From Nitrospira sp. (GTDB lineage Bacteria; Nitrospirota; Thermodesulfovibrionia; Thermodesulfovibrionales; SM23-35): 15,949 nucleotides of DNA. The notes beneath the pieces were generated by a model, which was not told where the DNA came from, ran no database searches, and was given only the letters and a program-made list of their open reading frames with translations. Made by a program: the position numbers and the translations under genes. The DNA lies in contig VGWZ01000017.1 of assembly GCA_016873595.1 (NCBI GenBank), positions 1 through 15,949 of the forward strand, given 5' to 3'. Of this stretch, positions 5,460 to 12,932 are shown piece after piece. The first letter of the stretch is position 1. Each line of letters starts with the position of its first letter.

Positions 5460-7795
5460 TGCTATTTTTTCTATCATTCCTATCAGGTGTGGCCCTTTTC
5501 TATACATTTCAATATTTTCCTTATTCTTCAGGTTTTATCTTTTTGTTGTCTTCTTTGTGGCGCACTATTAAAAAGAGATTTATTTTCATCTTTCTCATTC
5601 TCTTGGGAATAGCTTTTGCATTTCTAAGATACGAGCCACTTAAGGACATGTCGTATATAGGCGGAAGAGAGTTTGTCGTAAAAGGTATTTTCGAATCACA
5701 TCCAGTAAAGAGTGACAGCGATATGTTCAAACAGGCATTCACTATAAAATCTGCTCTGGATATGAAGGCTGGTGAGATGATGGATGACCTTGCAGGACGG
5801 GAAATAATGCTCTTTTCAGATAAAGAGTTTGATTCAAGGACGGAATACGAGATTGCGATTAAATTTATGAGAGATAGGACGAGACTTAACCCTGGAAGAT
5901 GGAACAAAGAGGAACTCTATGCAAACCTGCTTGATGTGATAGATTCAGGAGAGAGGAAACTATCCCTTAACTCAAGGATTCAGGAATACAGATACAGACT
6001 TGACAGGTACATCGGTGAAAACTTTAAGACGGATTCCGGGTCTCTCATTGCAGCCATGACAATAGGTCAGAGGGCTTATGTGAATGAAGACCTGAGAAAT
6101 GCATTTAATTCAACTGGGCTTGCGCATATCCTCAGTATTTCGGGTACTCATTTTGGATTATTCTCTGTGTTTTTATTCGGAATATTCAGGTCTTTAATAC
6201 AGGCATTCCCATATCGTATTCTACAGAGGATAACAATCTTTCTCACCCCTTCACAGGCTGCTGCCTTGCTCTGCCTTCCCTTCATGATTGCATATCTCTG
6301 CCTTTCAGGAGGCAGTGTTCCCGCGGTGAGGTCATTTATTATGATAGGACTTTTCCTGTTCGGACTTATTATTGGCAGGAAGGGATTCTGGCTTAACTCT
6401 CTTATTTTCGCTGCATTCATATTGACTGTCTGGAAACCTGACGTTATCTTTAATCTCTCATTTCAGCTGTCATTTCTCGCAGTGCTGTTTATTGGTTTTT
6501 CAATTGGCTACATGGAGGACGAGAGAAAAGAAGAGAAAAAAGAAAAAAGAAAAATTATCAGGTATTTAAAGAATGTTTTACTGCTTACTCTATCAGCATC
6601 GGTTGGTACCGCACCACTTGTTGCATATCATTTCCACTATTTTTCTCTCATCTCGCCCATATCGAATTTATTCATAGCTCCGCTTATAGGTTTTATACTT
6701 ATACCCCTATCAGTTGTTTCATCCTTTATATTCCTTATTACAGGATATTACCTATTTGCTCCAGTGGTATCAGCAGTTTCAGATGTGAGCATTTTCCTCG
6801 TGAGGCTGTTATCTGACATCCCCTTTGCTGATATAAAAATACCGGCTTTCCCTGTGATTATCGTGTTCCTTTTTTATGCAGGGTTTATTTTTTATTTTCT
6901 CTCAGGTAAAAAGAGATATACCCTTTTAATCCCTTTTGTTCCTATACTCATTTATTTCTCCCTTGCAATCTTTGAAAAGAAAGATCTTACTATTACTTTT
7001 CTCGATGTTGGTCAGGGAGATTCATCTGTTGTTGAGCTTCCCGATGGGAAGACAATCGTGATAGATACAGGAAGGAGCGGGAGGGAAACGGCTTCATTTC
7101 TTAAATATAAAGGCAGAGAGACAATTGACGCCGTTATTCTTTCGCATGTCCACATTGATCACATAGGAGGATTGGATTATATACTAAAGAGATTTGAGAT
7201 TAAAGAACTCTGGGACAATGGGAGGTTTATCTTCCCTGAAAATTTCCTCGCCAATATAAGACATAGGACACTCAATAGAGGTGATATAGTTGAAGGAAAG
7301 GGATACAGTATTTATGTCTTTCATCCTTATCCTGAATTCTACACGATGTACGGGAATGAAAACGTTGAGGCTGATAACGATTCTCTTGTCCTAAAAATTG
7401 AAGGCAAGAATGAATCATTCCTTTTTACGGGGGATATCGAAGAAGAGGCAGAGGAGGATATCCTGCATCTTGGAAAATGGTTAAAAAGCAGTGTAATAAA
7501 GGTTCCTCATCACGGCAGTAAGACCTCTGCACACATGCCCTTTTTTGAAGCAGTCTCTCCCCAGTTTGCCATAATTAGTGCGGGGCGTGAAAATCCTTTC
7601 GGTCATCCCCATAAAGAAACATTGGAAGTCCTGAATGGGGTAAGGATATTCAGAACAGATCTCGATGGGGCAGTAAAAATTGAGGAATCAGCAAAAGGGC
7701 TCAGGATCAAGACATATAGGGATTTTCAGTTTGAGAAGGCAAAGTCATTTAGAGAGGAAATGAGGAATATCAAGAGACTCTTTGAGACATGGTGA
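5459..7795 (+). CDS. comEC: ComEC/Rec2-family DNA uptake channel
   Basis: ComEC forms the inner-membrane channel that admits single-stranded DNA during natural transformation. The 778-residue protein has N-terminal hydrophobic segments, a soluble OB-like region (about 70-190), the multi-spanning Competence domain (about 195-480, with ILSISGTHFGLFS and many helices), and a C-terminal metallo-beta-lactamase domain (about 512-745). That domain starts with FLDVGQGDSS and carries SHVHIDH with His563, His565, Asp567 and His568, then FTGDIE and PHHGSK. A charged Lys/Glu run occupies about residues 354-364. The start overlaps the glmM stop (TGATG). Full length and intact nuclease-like residues argue for function; the window shows no other competence genes. 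Confidence 0.93.
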   Translation: MLFFLSFLSGVALFYTFQYFPYSSGFIFLLSSLWRTIKKRFIFIFLILLGIAFAFLRYEPLKDMSYIGGREFVVKGIFESHPVKSDSDMFKQAFTIKSALDMKAGEMMDDLAGREIMLFSDKEFDSRTEYEIAIKFMRDRTRLNPGRWNKEELYANLLDVIDSGERKLSLNSRIQEYRYRLDRYIGENFKTDSGSLIAAMTIGQRAYVNEDLRNAFNSTGLAHILSISGTHFGLFSVFLFGIFRSLIQAFPYRILQRITIFLTPSQAAALLCLPFMIAYLCLSGGSVPAVRSFIMIGLFLFGLIIGRKGFWLNSLIFAAFILTVWKPDVIFNLSFQLSFLAVLFIGFSIGYMEDERKEEKKEKRKIIRYLKNVLLLTLSASVGTAPLVAYHFHYFSLISPISNLFIAPLIGFILIPLSVVSSFIFLITGYYLFAPVVSAVSDVSIFLVRLLSDIPFADIKIPAFPVIIVFLFYAGFIFYFLSGKKRYTLLIPFVPILIYFSLAIFEKKDLTITFLDVGQGDSSVVELPDGKTIVIDTGRSGRETASFLKYKGRETIDAVILSHVHIDHIGGLDYILKRFEIKELWDNGRFIFPENFLANIRHRTLNRGDIVEGKGYSIYVFHPYPEFYTMYGNENVEADNDSLVLKIEGKNESFLFTGDIEEEAEEDILHLGKWLKSSVIKVPHHGSKTSAHMPFFEAVSPQFAIISAGRENPFGHPHKETLEVLNGVRIFRTDLDGAVKIEESAKGLRIKTYRDFQFEKAKSFREEMRNIKRLFETW

Positions 7796-7832
7796 TTAAT
7801 CCTCTAAATTTTATGCTCGGTGAAAAACTGAA

Positions 7833-7928
7833 AGATTCTTCAGTCGCTTCGCTCTTTCAGAATGACATTACGAAAACCCTTGTTGTCATTCCTTTGCTTC
7901 CTGTCATTCTGAGCGCAGCGAAGAATCT
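7833..7928. repeat. Intergenic palindromic repeat (dispersed MITE/REP-like type)
   Basis: The right arm (7902-7928) begins TGTCATTCTGAGCG and ends GAAGAATCT. The left arm (7833-7867) is its imperfect inverse, beginning AGATTCTTC and ending CAGAATGACA. A third partial unit, TGTCATTC, lies at 7884-7891. From memory this sequence type is scattered between genes in many bacterial genomes and often gives spurious translated ORFs such as 'VILSAAKNL'. It fills the gap between comEC and the zinc operon and may fold in RNA. No mobility gene is attached. Confidence 0.8.
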
Positions 7929-7995
7929 CAAGGCCTCGCAAATTCACCGAGAATTACTGTTTTATGTTGGTTTTACTTGACATTTATGGGAGAGA

Positions 7996-8023
7996 TATAA
8001 TTAAATAGAAATAATTTTCATTT
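7996..8023 (+). promoter_or_regulatory. Probable promoter -10 and Fur/Zur-type operator of the zinc operon
   Basis: A perfect -10 TATAAT lies at 7996-8001, with only a weak -35 at 17 bases. Directly downstream, 8003-8023 is an A/T-rich 21-bp imperfect palindrome (AAATAGAAAT-A-ATTTTCATTT) with 8 of 10 arm positions symmetric, the 10-1-10 shape of Fur-family boxes. It sits over the likely transcription start, ahead of the Fur-family gene at 8039, so repression by that regulator is likely but inferred. Confidence 0.5.
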
Positions 8024-8038
8024 AAATTGGATTGATAT

Positions 8039-8482
8039 ATGCTGAACGACTTTCCTCTAACTTTAAAAAAATTAAATCTTAAGATCACTCCGAAAAGGTT
8101 AGCTATTCTTGAGATTTTAATGAAGGAGTCGGTCTATTTAAGTCCTGGGGAAGTATGGAAGAAAATGAAAAAGCGATTTAAAAGGATTGGCCTTCCAACA
8201 GTATATCGAAATTTAGAGGAACTTTCTGAAGGTAATATAATTTCAGAAGTTACCCATCCAAACCGCCAGCTCTATTACTACTTCTGTCAGAACCGGTCTC
8301 ACCATCATCATTTCATCTGCCTTTCATGCCGCAAAGTAGAAGACATAAACTTCTGTGGATTAAATGAGTTAGAGAAAGAGGTGACAAAGAAAATAAAGGG
8401 AAAACTTCTTTCACATATCATGCAGGTAAATGGATTTTGTAGGCATTGTTTGAATAAGAAGGAAAAATATTTTGATTCTTAG
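8039..8482 (+). CDS. zur: Fur-family metal-responsive repressor, probably the zinc regulator Zur
   Basis: This 147-residue protein has a winged-helix DNA-binding half (about 1-80) with recognition helix GLPTVYRNLEEL (51-62). The dimerisation and metal half contains HHHHFICLSC (88-97), with structural zinc cysteines Cys94, Cys97, Cys134 and Cys137, and regulatory-site histidines at 88-91. This pattern fits Fur, Zur and PerR alike. Zur is preferred because the gene heads an apparent operon with znuACB and a porin. The start at 8039 agrees with the usual Fur N-terminus (LKKLNLKITPKRLAIL), although the Shine-Dalgarno is weak. It likely controls its own operon through the palindrome at 8003-8023. 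A manganese or iron regulator cannot be excluded. Confidence 0.82.
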   Translation: MLNDFPLTLKKLNLKITPKRLAILEILMKESVYLSPGEVWKKMKKRFKRIGLPTVYRNLEELSEGNIISEVTHPNRQLYYYFCQNRSHHHHFICLSCRKVEDINFCGLNELEKEVTKKIKGKLLSHIMQVNGFCRHCLNKKEKYFDS

Positions 8483-8500
8483 AGATAGAGATAAAGAAAG

Positions 8501-8812
8501 ATGAAAACCACTCTTTCATTGAGGCGAATTTTCGCTATCAGTGTATTCATAAGCGGAGTAGTTCTTTATCTTCTGTTTGATAGTTGTTATCCTCTGCTTC
8601 ATAATCATCATGACGATGGTGAGCATCCTCAGAATTGTCCAGCCTGCAACTTTTTAGCTACAGCTTCTTTTGCTATCGCCCCTGAGGTGGTAATTGTTTT
8701 ATCCATTTTATATCAAGCAGATCACCAAATCTTCTTTGATTTTCGACAAACATACAAACAGCATTTTCATAAAAGTAATCTAACCCGCGGCCCTCCTTTA
8801 GTTTCTTCCTAA
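8501..8812 (+). CDS. Small His/Cys-rich membrane protein of the zinc operon
   Basis: I do not recognise a named family with confidence; it resembles DUF2946-like small proteins found beside metal transporters. The 103 residues contain an N-terminal hydrophobic segment (about 10-28), a metal-ligand-rich loop LHNHHDDGEHPQNCPAC (33-49; His34, 36, 37, 42 and Cys46, 49), a second hydrophobic segment (about 53-71), and a tail ending RGPPLVSS. The loop is probably periplasmic and could bind zinc. It lies 18 bases after zur and before the porin gene, so it is probably co-transcribed and zinc-repressed. The Shine-Dalgarno is weak (AAAGAAAG). Roles could be a periplasmic zinc buffer, a chaperone, or a helper of the porin or ZnuA; none is shown by sequence. 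Confidence 0.7.
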   Translation: MKTTLSLRRIFAISVFISGVVLYLLFDSCYPLLHNHHDDGEHPQNCPACNFLATASFAIAPEVVIVLSILYQADHQIFFDFRQTYKQHFHKSNLTRGPPLVSS

Positions 8813-8903
8813 CTGTCGGTCATCAAAACATAAATGCTGCACCATGGTACCAAACCTTGTTTGGACTGTGGTGGATGCTGATCTTCTGCTTACAGGAGGG
8901 ATT

Positions 8904-10163
8904 ATGAGAAAGATAGCATTATTTTGTTTTTTCATTGTCTTATTTTTTTCAACAGAACTCTATGGAAGTGAAATAGAGTCGAGAATCAAGACATTAGAGG
9001 AGACTGTAATAAAACAGCAGGAAACCATTGAAAGGCAACAAAAAATGATAGAGGAACTGAAAGAACAGTTGAGAGAGGTCAAAAATGAGACTAGCGCGGA
9101 AGAAAAGGAGGCTAAACCAGAAGAGGAGATGGGCCTTAAGCAACCCACACCTCTGCCGGGTCTGGGGAAACCACCACTGGAACTTCCAGATATAAGTGTA
9201 ATCGGTGATATTGTTGGAACATTCAGTGATGACAAAGCTGAACCAGACAGAAACAAGGTTGTTCTCAGAGAAGCAGAATTGGCTCTGCAGGGTTATTTAT
9301 ATCCTGATATCAGGGCTGATGTCATAGCAACCTTACACAGGCATAGCGATGGCGAATATAAAGCAGAATTAGAGGAAGGTTATGTCAGTTTTTTAAAAAC
9401 CCCTGTACCCAATCTAAGTCTTAAGATAGGAAAGAAACTTCTGGATTTCGGAAAGTTAAATCCACGGCATCCACATCACTGGAATTTTGTGGATAGACCC
9501 GATGTTCTAAGAAGTTACCTTGGCGACCATGGACTTTCTGGTTCAGGAGTAAATCTAAGCTATCTTCTTCCAACCCCGTTTTTCCTTCAACTGGATTTGG
9601 GTGCCTGGCATGTTGACTCTGAAGAACATCATCACAGCGAACATGCAGGGGCAGAGGATATCCTGGGTCTGGCTGAGGAGACCTACTCAACAAGGTTATG
9701 GTCATCCTTTGATCTGGCAGAAAATCAGGAGCTGGAATTTGGTTTAAGTGGCGTAAAGAGCTATGGCAGTCACTTCAGAGAGCATAAAGATAGGGTCCAG
9801 GTTGCCGGCATGGATTTAACATATAGATGGTTAGGTAAAGGACTCCGCCGCCTCCTTTTCCAGAATGAGTTTCTCTTTTTGAACAGAGATGTGCCTGTAG
9901 GTGACCTGGATAGATGGGGCCTTTATAGCCACTTAAACTATCGCTTCAACAAATACTGGGATGCAGGGATACGTTTCGACTGGATGGAGACACCCTTTCC
10001 GGATAAAAAAGAGAAATCCTTTATCTCAGGAATACTGACTCGAAGCCTTACTGAGACAACGAAACTCAGGCTCCAGTATAAATACGACGCAAAAGATAAT
10101 AATCATACGGTCTATCTACAGACAATCTTTGGTATCGGACCACATGCCCATCCTTTGGAATAG
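8904..10163 (+). CDS. Outer-membrane porin-like protein with N-terminal coiled coil and His-rich segments
   Basis: The ATG at 8904 is chosen because it follows GGAGGG and gives a signal peptide (MRKIALFCFFIVLFFS, cleavage near Gly21); a start at 8844 would hide it. The 419-residue precursor has a coiled coil at about 24-60, a Pro/Glu-rich linker (65-97), and a predicted beta-barrel of alternating strands (about 98-415) ending in an aromatic strand. Histidine clusters at 189-192 (HPHH), 242-247 (HHHSEH) and near the C-terminus (GPHAHP) suggest metal contact. The layout resembles LbtU-type porins, but identity is uncertain. Placement between zur and znuA implies TonB-independent passage of zinc or a zinc complex. 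Confidence 0.75.
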   Translation: MRKIALFCFFIVLFFSTELYGSEIESRIKTLEETVIKQQETIERQQKMIEELKEQLREVKNETSAEEKEAKPEEEMGLKQPTPLPGLGKPPLELPDISVIGDIVGTFSDDKAEPDRNKVVLREAELALQGYLYPDIRADVIATLHRHSDGEYKAELEEGYVSFLKTPVPNLSLKIGKKLLDFGKLNPRHPHHWNFVDRPDVLRSYLGDHGLSGSGVNLSYLLPTPFFLQLDLGAWHVDSEEHHHSEHAGAEDILGLAEETYSTRLWSSFDLAENQELEFGLSGVKSYGSHFREHKDRVQVAGMDLTYRWLGKGLRRLLFQNEFLFLNRDVPVGDLDRWGLYSHLNYRFNKYWDAGIRFDWMETPFPDKKEKSFISGILTRSLTETTKLRLQYKYDAKDNNHTVYLQTIFGIGPHAHPLE

Positions 10164-10187
10164 GGTAAATTGTGGTTATTTTAGATA

Positions 10188-10206
10188 GGGCGGTGAAATT
10201 CCGCCC
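10188..10206 (+). other. GC-rich hairpin between the porin gene and znuA
   Basis: GGGCGG (10188-10193) pairs with CCGCCC (10201-10206) around a 7-base loop, in an otherwise AT-rich gap. No T run follows, so it is not a normal rho-independent terminator. It may stabilise the upstream message or attenuate transcription into znuACB. Confidence 0.4.
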
Positions 10207-10237
10207 CCTACATAAAATATACATGGAGGAAACTTGA

Positions 10238-11158
10238 ATGAAGATAAGTAAATTTTTAGTCTTTAGTCTGGCAATTTTGCTTTTGGTCTTTCCTTTGCCT
10301 TTAAGAGCAGAGAAACCTATAAAAATAATTACTACTACTTCTGATTTGGCCTCTATAGCAAAAGAAATTGGCAAAGAGAAAGTAGAAGTTGTGAGTTTAT
10401 CTAAAGGAACTCAAGATCCCCATTTTATCGAGGTGCGACCTTCTATGGTAATGAAATTAAAAAATGCGGATTTATTGATCCTGGTAGGAATGCATCTGGA
10501 TGTATGGATTCAGGCTTTAATTGATGCCTCAAGAAATCATAAGATCAAGTACGGGCAACCCGGCTACTTAGATGTGTCAGCAGGTATTGAAAAACTGGAT
10601 ATTCCCACGAGTAAAATCGATGCCTCTATGGGACACGTTCATATCTATGGCAATCCCCATTACTGGATTGATCCAGAAAACGCAAAAGTTATTGCCGCTA
10701 ATATTGCCAGAAGACTCTATGAGATTTCACCAGAGGATACCTCTTATTTCAAAAAGAATTTGAACAAATTTAATGAGCGAGTGGATAAGAAATTGATTGA
10801 ATGGAAAAAGAAATTAGCGCCATTTAAAGGTCAGAAGATTGCCGTATACCACCGCAGCTGGCCTTACTTTACCAATAGGTTCGGTTTTATTGTGGCCTGC
10901 GAACTTGAGCCAAAGCCGGGAATTCCACCGTCGCCAGGCCATTTGAAAGAGGTTATTGAAAGAATGAGGCAAGAAAATGTCAGGGTAATCTTAATGGAAG
11001 TTTTCTATGACGAAGAACCTGCGCGGTTTGTTGCCCAGCAGACTGGGGCTAAGGTGGTAGTAGTTCCTAATTCTGTTGGTGGCGCAAAGGAAGCCATGGA
11101 TTATTTCAGCCTTGTAGATACAATTGTAGAAAAAATAGCCAGGGCTTTAGAGGGATGA
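10238..11158 (+). CDS. znuA: Zinc ABC transporter, periplasmic binding protein ZnuA
   Basis: This cluster A-I solute-binding protein captures zinc in the periplasm and hands it to ZnuB. The 306 residues begin with a Sec signal peptide (cleavage probably LRA24/EKP). Expected ligands are His62 (QDPHFIE), His141 (GNPHYW) and His205 (YHRSW). The third is His rather than the Glu of manganese-type proteins, supporting zinc. The long His/Asp-rich loop of many ZnuA proteins is reduced to MGHVHIYG (131-138). The usual C-terminal acidic ligand region reads PNSVGGAKEAMDYF without the Asp. A good Shine-Dalgarno (GGAGG) precedes the ATG. The stop overlaps znuC by four bases (ATGA). Confidence 0.9.
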   Translation: MKISKFLVFSLAILLLVFPLPLRAEKPIKIITTTSDLASIAKEIGKEKVEVVSLSKGTQDPHFIEVRPSMVMKLKNADLLILVGMHLDVWIQALIDASRNHKIKYGQPGYLDVSAGIEKLDIPTSKIDASMGHVHIYGNPHYWIDPENAKVIAANIARRLYEISPEDTSYFKKNLNKFNERVDKKLIEWKKKLAPFKGQKIAVYHRSWPYFTNRFGFIVACELEPKPGIPPSPGHLKEVIERMRQENVRVILMEVFYDEEPARFVAQQTGAKVVVVPNSVGGAKEAMDYFSLVDTIVEKIARALEG

Positions 11159-11889
11159 AAAGGATAGTCGAGTTTAGAAACGCTAAATTGGGCTATGGCA
11201 AACGAGTGGTTTTTGATTCCTTAAGCCTTAGTATATTTGAAGGTGATTTCTTAGGTATAGTTGGCCCAAATGGCTCAGGTAAGACCACACTTTTGCGCGG
11301 CATAATAGGATTATTAAAACCCCGAGACGGGGAGATTATAAAAGACAGAGATTTACGCTTTGGCTATTGCATGCAGAGGCAGTTTATTGACACCCTCTTT
11401 CCCTTTACTGTTTTTGAGATTGTGATGATGGCGAGGACGAAGATCATCGGTCCCTTTAAAAAGCCTCGTAGCATAGATAAAGATAAGGTCTCAGAGGCCT
11501 TAGAGATTACTGGCATTCAAGATTTAGCCTCACAGCCATTTTATAATCTCTCCGGAGGCCAGAAACAGCGCACTATTATTGCCCGCGCCTTAAGCATAGA
11601 GCCTAATTTTTTAATCCTTGATGAGCCAACCGCTGATTTAGATATTAAGGCAGAAAGAGAGATAATGGAGCTGATAAAGACCCTTCATTTAAGCCAAAAA
11701 TTGACTGTAGTATTAGTAACCCATGAATTAAACGAAGTTATAAACTATGCCCAGAAGTTTATATTTTTAGATAGCAAGATGCCATCCAGGATAATCGCAA
11801 AGCAAGATTTAAATGAAGACTTACTTTCAGAAATATTTCAGACCAGAATAAAGTTAAAAGATCTGGACGGTAAACAAATCGTTATTTAG
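11155..11889 (+). CDS. znuC: Zinc ABC transporter, ATP-binding protein ZnuC
   Basis: This 244-residue ATPase powers zinc import. All ABC motifs are present: Walker A GPNGSGKTT (37-45), Q-loop Gln74, signature LSGGQKQR (132-139), Walker B FLILDEP (152-158), the D-loop, and the switch His190 (VTHE). Length and sequence fit the Znu/Mnt-type metal ABC family. It is translationally coupled to znuA (ATGA overlap) and followed after 11 bases by znuB. Metal specificity comes from ZnuA and the operon, not from this subunit. Confidence 0.92.
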   Translation: MKRIVEFRNAKLGYGKRVVFDSLSLSIFEGDFLGIVGPNGSGKTTLLRGIIGLLKPRDGEIIKDRDLRFGYCMQRQFIDTLFPFTVFEIVMMARTKIIGPFKKPRSIDKDKVSEALEITGIQDLASQPFYNLSGGQKQRTIIARALSIEPNFLILDEPTADLDIKAEREIMELIKTLHLSQKLTVVLVTHELNEVINYAQKFIFLDSKMPSRIIAKQDLNEDLLSEIFQTRIKLKDLDGKQIVI

Positions 11890-11900
11890 AAGGGCTAAAG

Positions 11901-12716
11901 ATGTTAGAAATTTTTAAAGAACCTTTTATGCAAACTGCCCTTTTAGGTGGTTTAATAACTGCCTGCCTTTGCGCCTATCTGGGAGTATTTGTCATATTAA
12001 AGAGGATTGTCTTTATGGGTATAGCACTTTCTCAAGTAGCAGCATTAGGCGTTGCCTCAGGGTTATTTAGTGGAATTAATCCTATAATTTGTGCCTTTGT
12101 TCTGACCCTTTCTGGCATAATTTTATTATGGATTCCTTTTACTGAAAAGAATATTTCTAAGGAAAGTCTTCTCGGCTTTACCTATGCCTTTTGCGCTGCT
12201 ACAGCTGTTATCCTGATTGCCAAAAATCCCCTGGCTGAAGCCAGAGGTTTAAATCTCATTTCTGGCAATCTCCTTTATACGACCTGGCAGGATTTGAAAA
12301 TCTTGGGGATTGCTTCTATTTTAATTATGTCTCTGCATACCATTTTCTTTAAAGAATTTATCTTTGTCTCATTTGATAGAGAAACCGCTTTTACTACCGG
12401 GCTTAAGGCAAATCTTTTAGATTTCTTACTTTATCTAACAATCGGGATTGTAATTAGCTTATCTATGAAGATTTGTGGAGTAATCTTTGTCTTCGCTTCA
12501 CTCATAATTCCTGCCATGATAGGGCTTATTTCTGCCAGGCGGATAGGTATGATCTTTTTCGTTTCATGTATAGCTTCTGCCTTATGCGTTACGATCGGGC
12601 TTTTTCTCTCTTTTACATGGGATTTACCTTCTGGCCCGACAATTGTAGGTGTGTACAGCTTACTTTTTATACTGTCCTTTTTATTGCGCCTATGGAAGAC
12701 TTATTACAAAAAATAA
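11901..12716 (+). CDS. znuB: Zinc ABC transporter, permease ZnuB
   Basis: This 271-residue ABC-3 family inner-membrane permease has about eight hydrophobic segments, beginning at residues 11-33 and ending near 243-265. Family features include GVFVILKRIVFMGIALSQVAALG near the N-terminus and the conserved stretch KICGVIFVFASLIIPAMIGLI. It pairs with ZnuC and ZnuA to import zinc. It is the last gene of the apparent zur-znuB operon. No terminator is seen; the left end of the insertion sequence begins 26 bases after the stop, so the natural terminator may have been displaced. Confidence 0.92.
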   Translation: MLEIFKEPFMQTALLGGLITACLCAYLGVFVILKRIVFMGIALSQVAALGVASGLFSGINPIICAFVLTLSGIILLWIPFTEKNISKESLLGFTYAFCAATAVILIAKNPLAEARGLNLISGNLLYTTWQDLKILGIASILIMSLHTIFFKEFIFVSFDRETAFTTGLKANLLDFLLYLTIGIVISLSMKICGVIFVFASLIIPAMIGLISARRIGMIFFVSCIASALCVTIGLFLSFTWDLPSGPTIVGVYSLLFILSFLLRLWKTYYKK

Positions 12717-12740
12717 TACAAAACTTAATACAAAAAATAC
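12699..12740. repeat. Imperfect 24-bp tandem duplication at the end of znuB, cut by the IS
   Basis: ACTTATTACAAAAAATA (from 12699) recurs 24 bases later as ACTTAATACAAAAAATA (from 12723), with the 11-mer TACAAAAAATA exact in both. The first unit contains the znuB stop; the second runs into the left end of the IS at 12742. Confidence 0.55.
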
Positions 12741-12741
12741 T

Positions 12742-12759
12742 TGAGGCTCTTGCAAAAGT
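12742..12759 (+). repeat. IS terminal inverted repeat, left
   Basis: The 18 bases TGAGGCTCTTGCAAAAGT are exactly complementary to 14131-14148. Outside this the two flanks differ. Confidence 0.9.
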
Positions 12760-12932
12760 TTTTTAAAAATAGCTTTTAAACCATCCCTTCAAATATATTT
12801 TGCAGATTTTTCTACAACCTAAAACTCAATTTTTATACAATGCGCTGGAAACACATGTTTTTTGCTACAGCCAAACCCTTTCCAAACGTATTTCTCCGTT
12901 GACTATAAAAACAACTCAAAAACTTTTTCTGC

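Noticed and set aside
7789..7980. A 63-codon open frame after comEC
   Set aside because: Its codons run through the palindromic repeat 7833-7928, giving the well-known spurious 'VILSAAKNL' peptide, and it has no ribosome-binding site.
7977..8001. TTGACA paired with TATAAT as the zinc operon promoter
   Set aside because: The spacing is only 13 bases, too short for a normal sigma-70 promoter; only the -10 is kept, with an uncertain -35.
8844..8903. Longer start for the porin gene
   Set aside because: It adds 20 residues before a clear signal peptide, and the good Shine-Dalgarno is at the ATG 8904.
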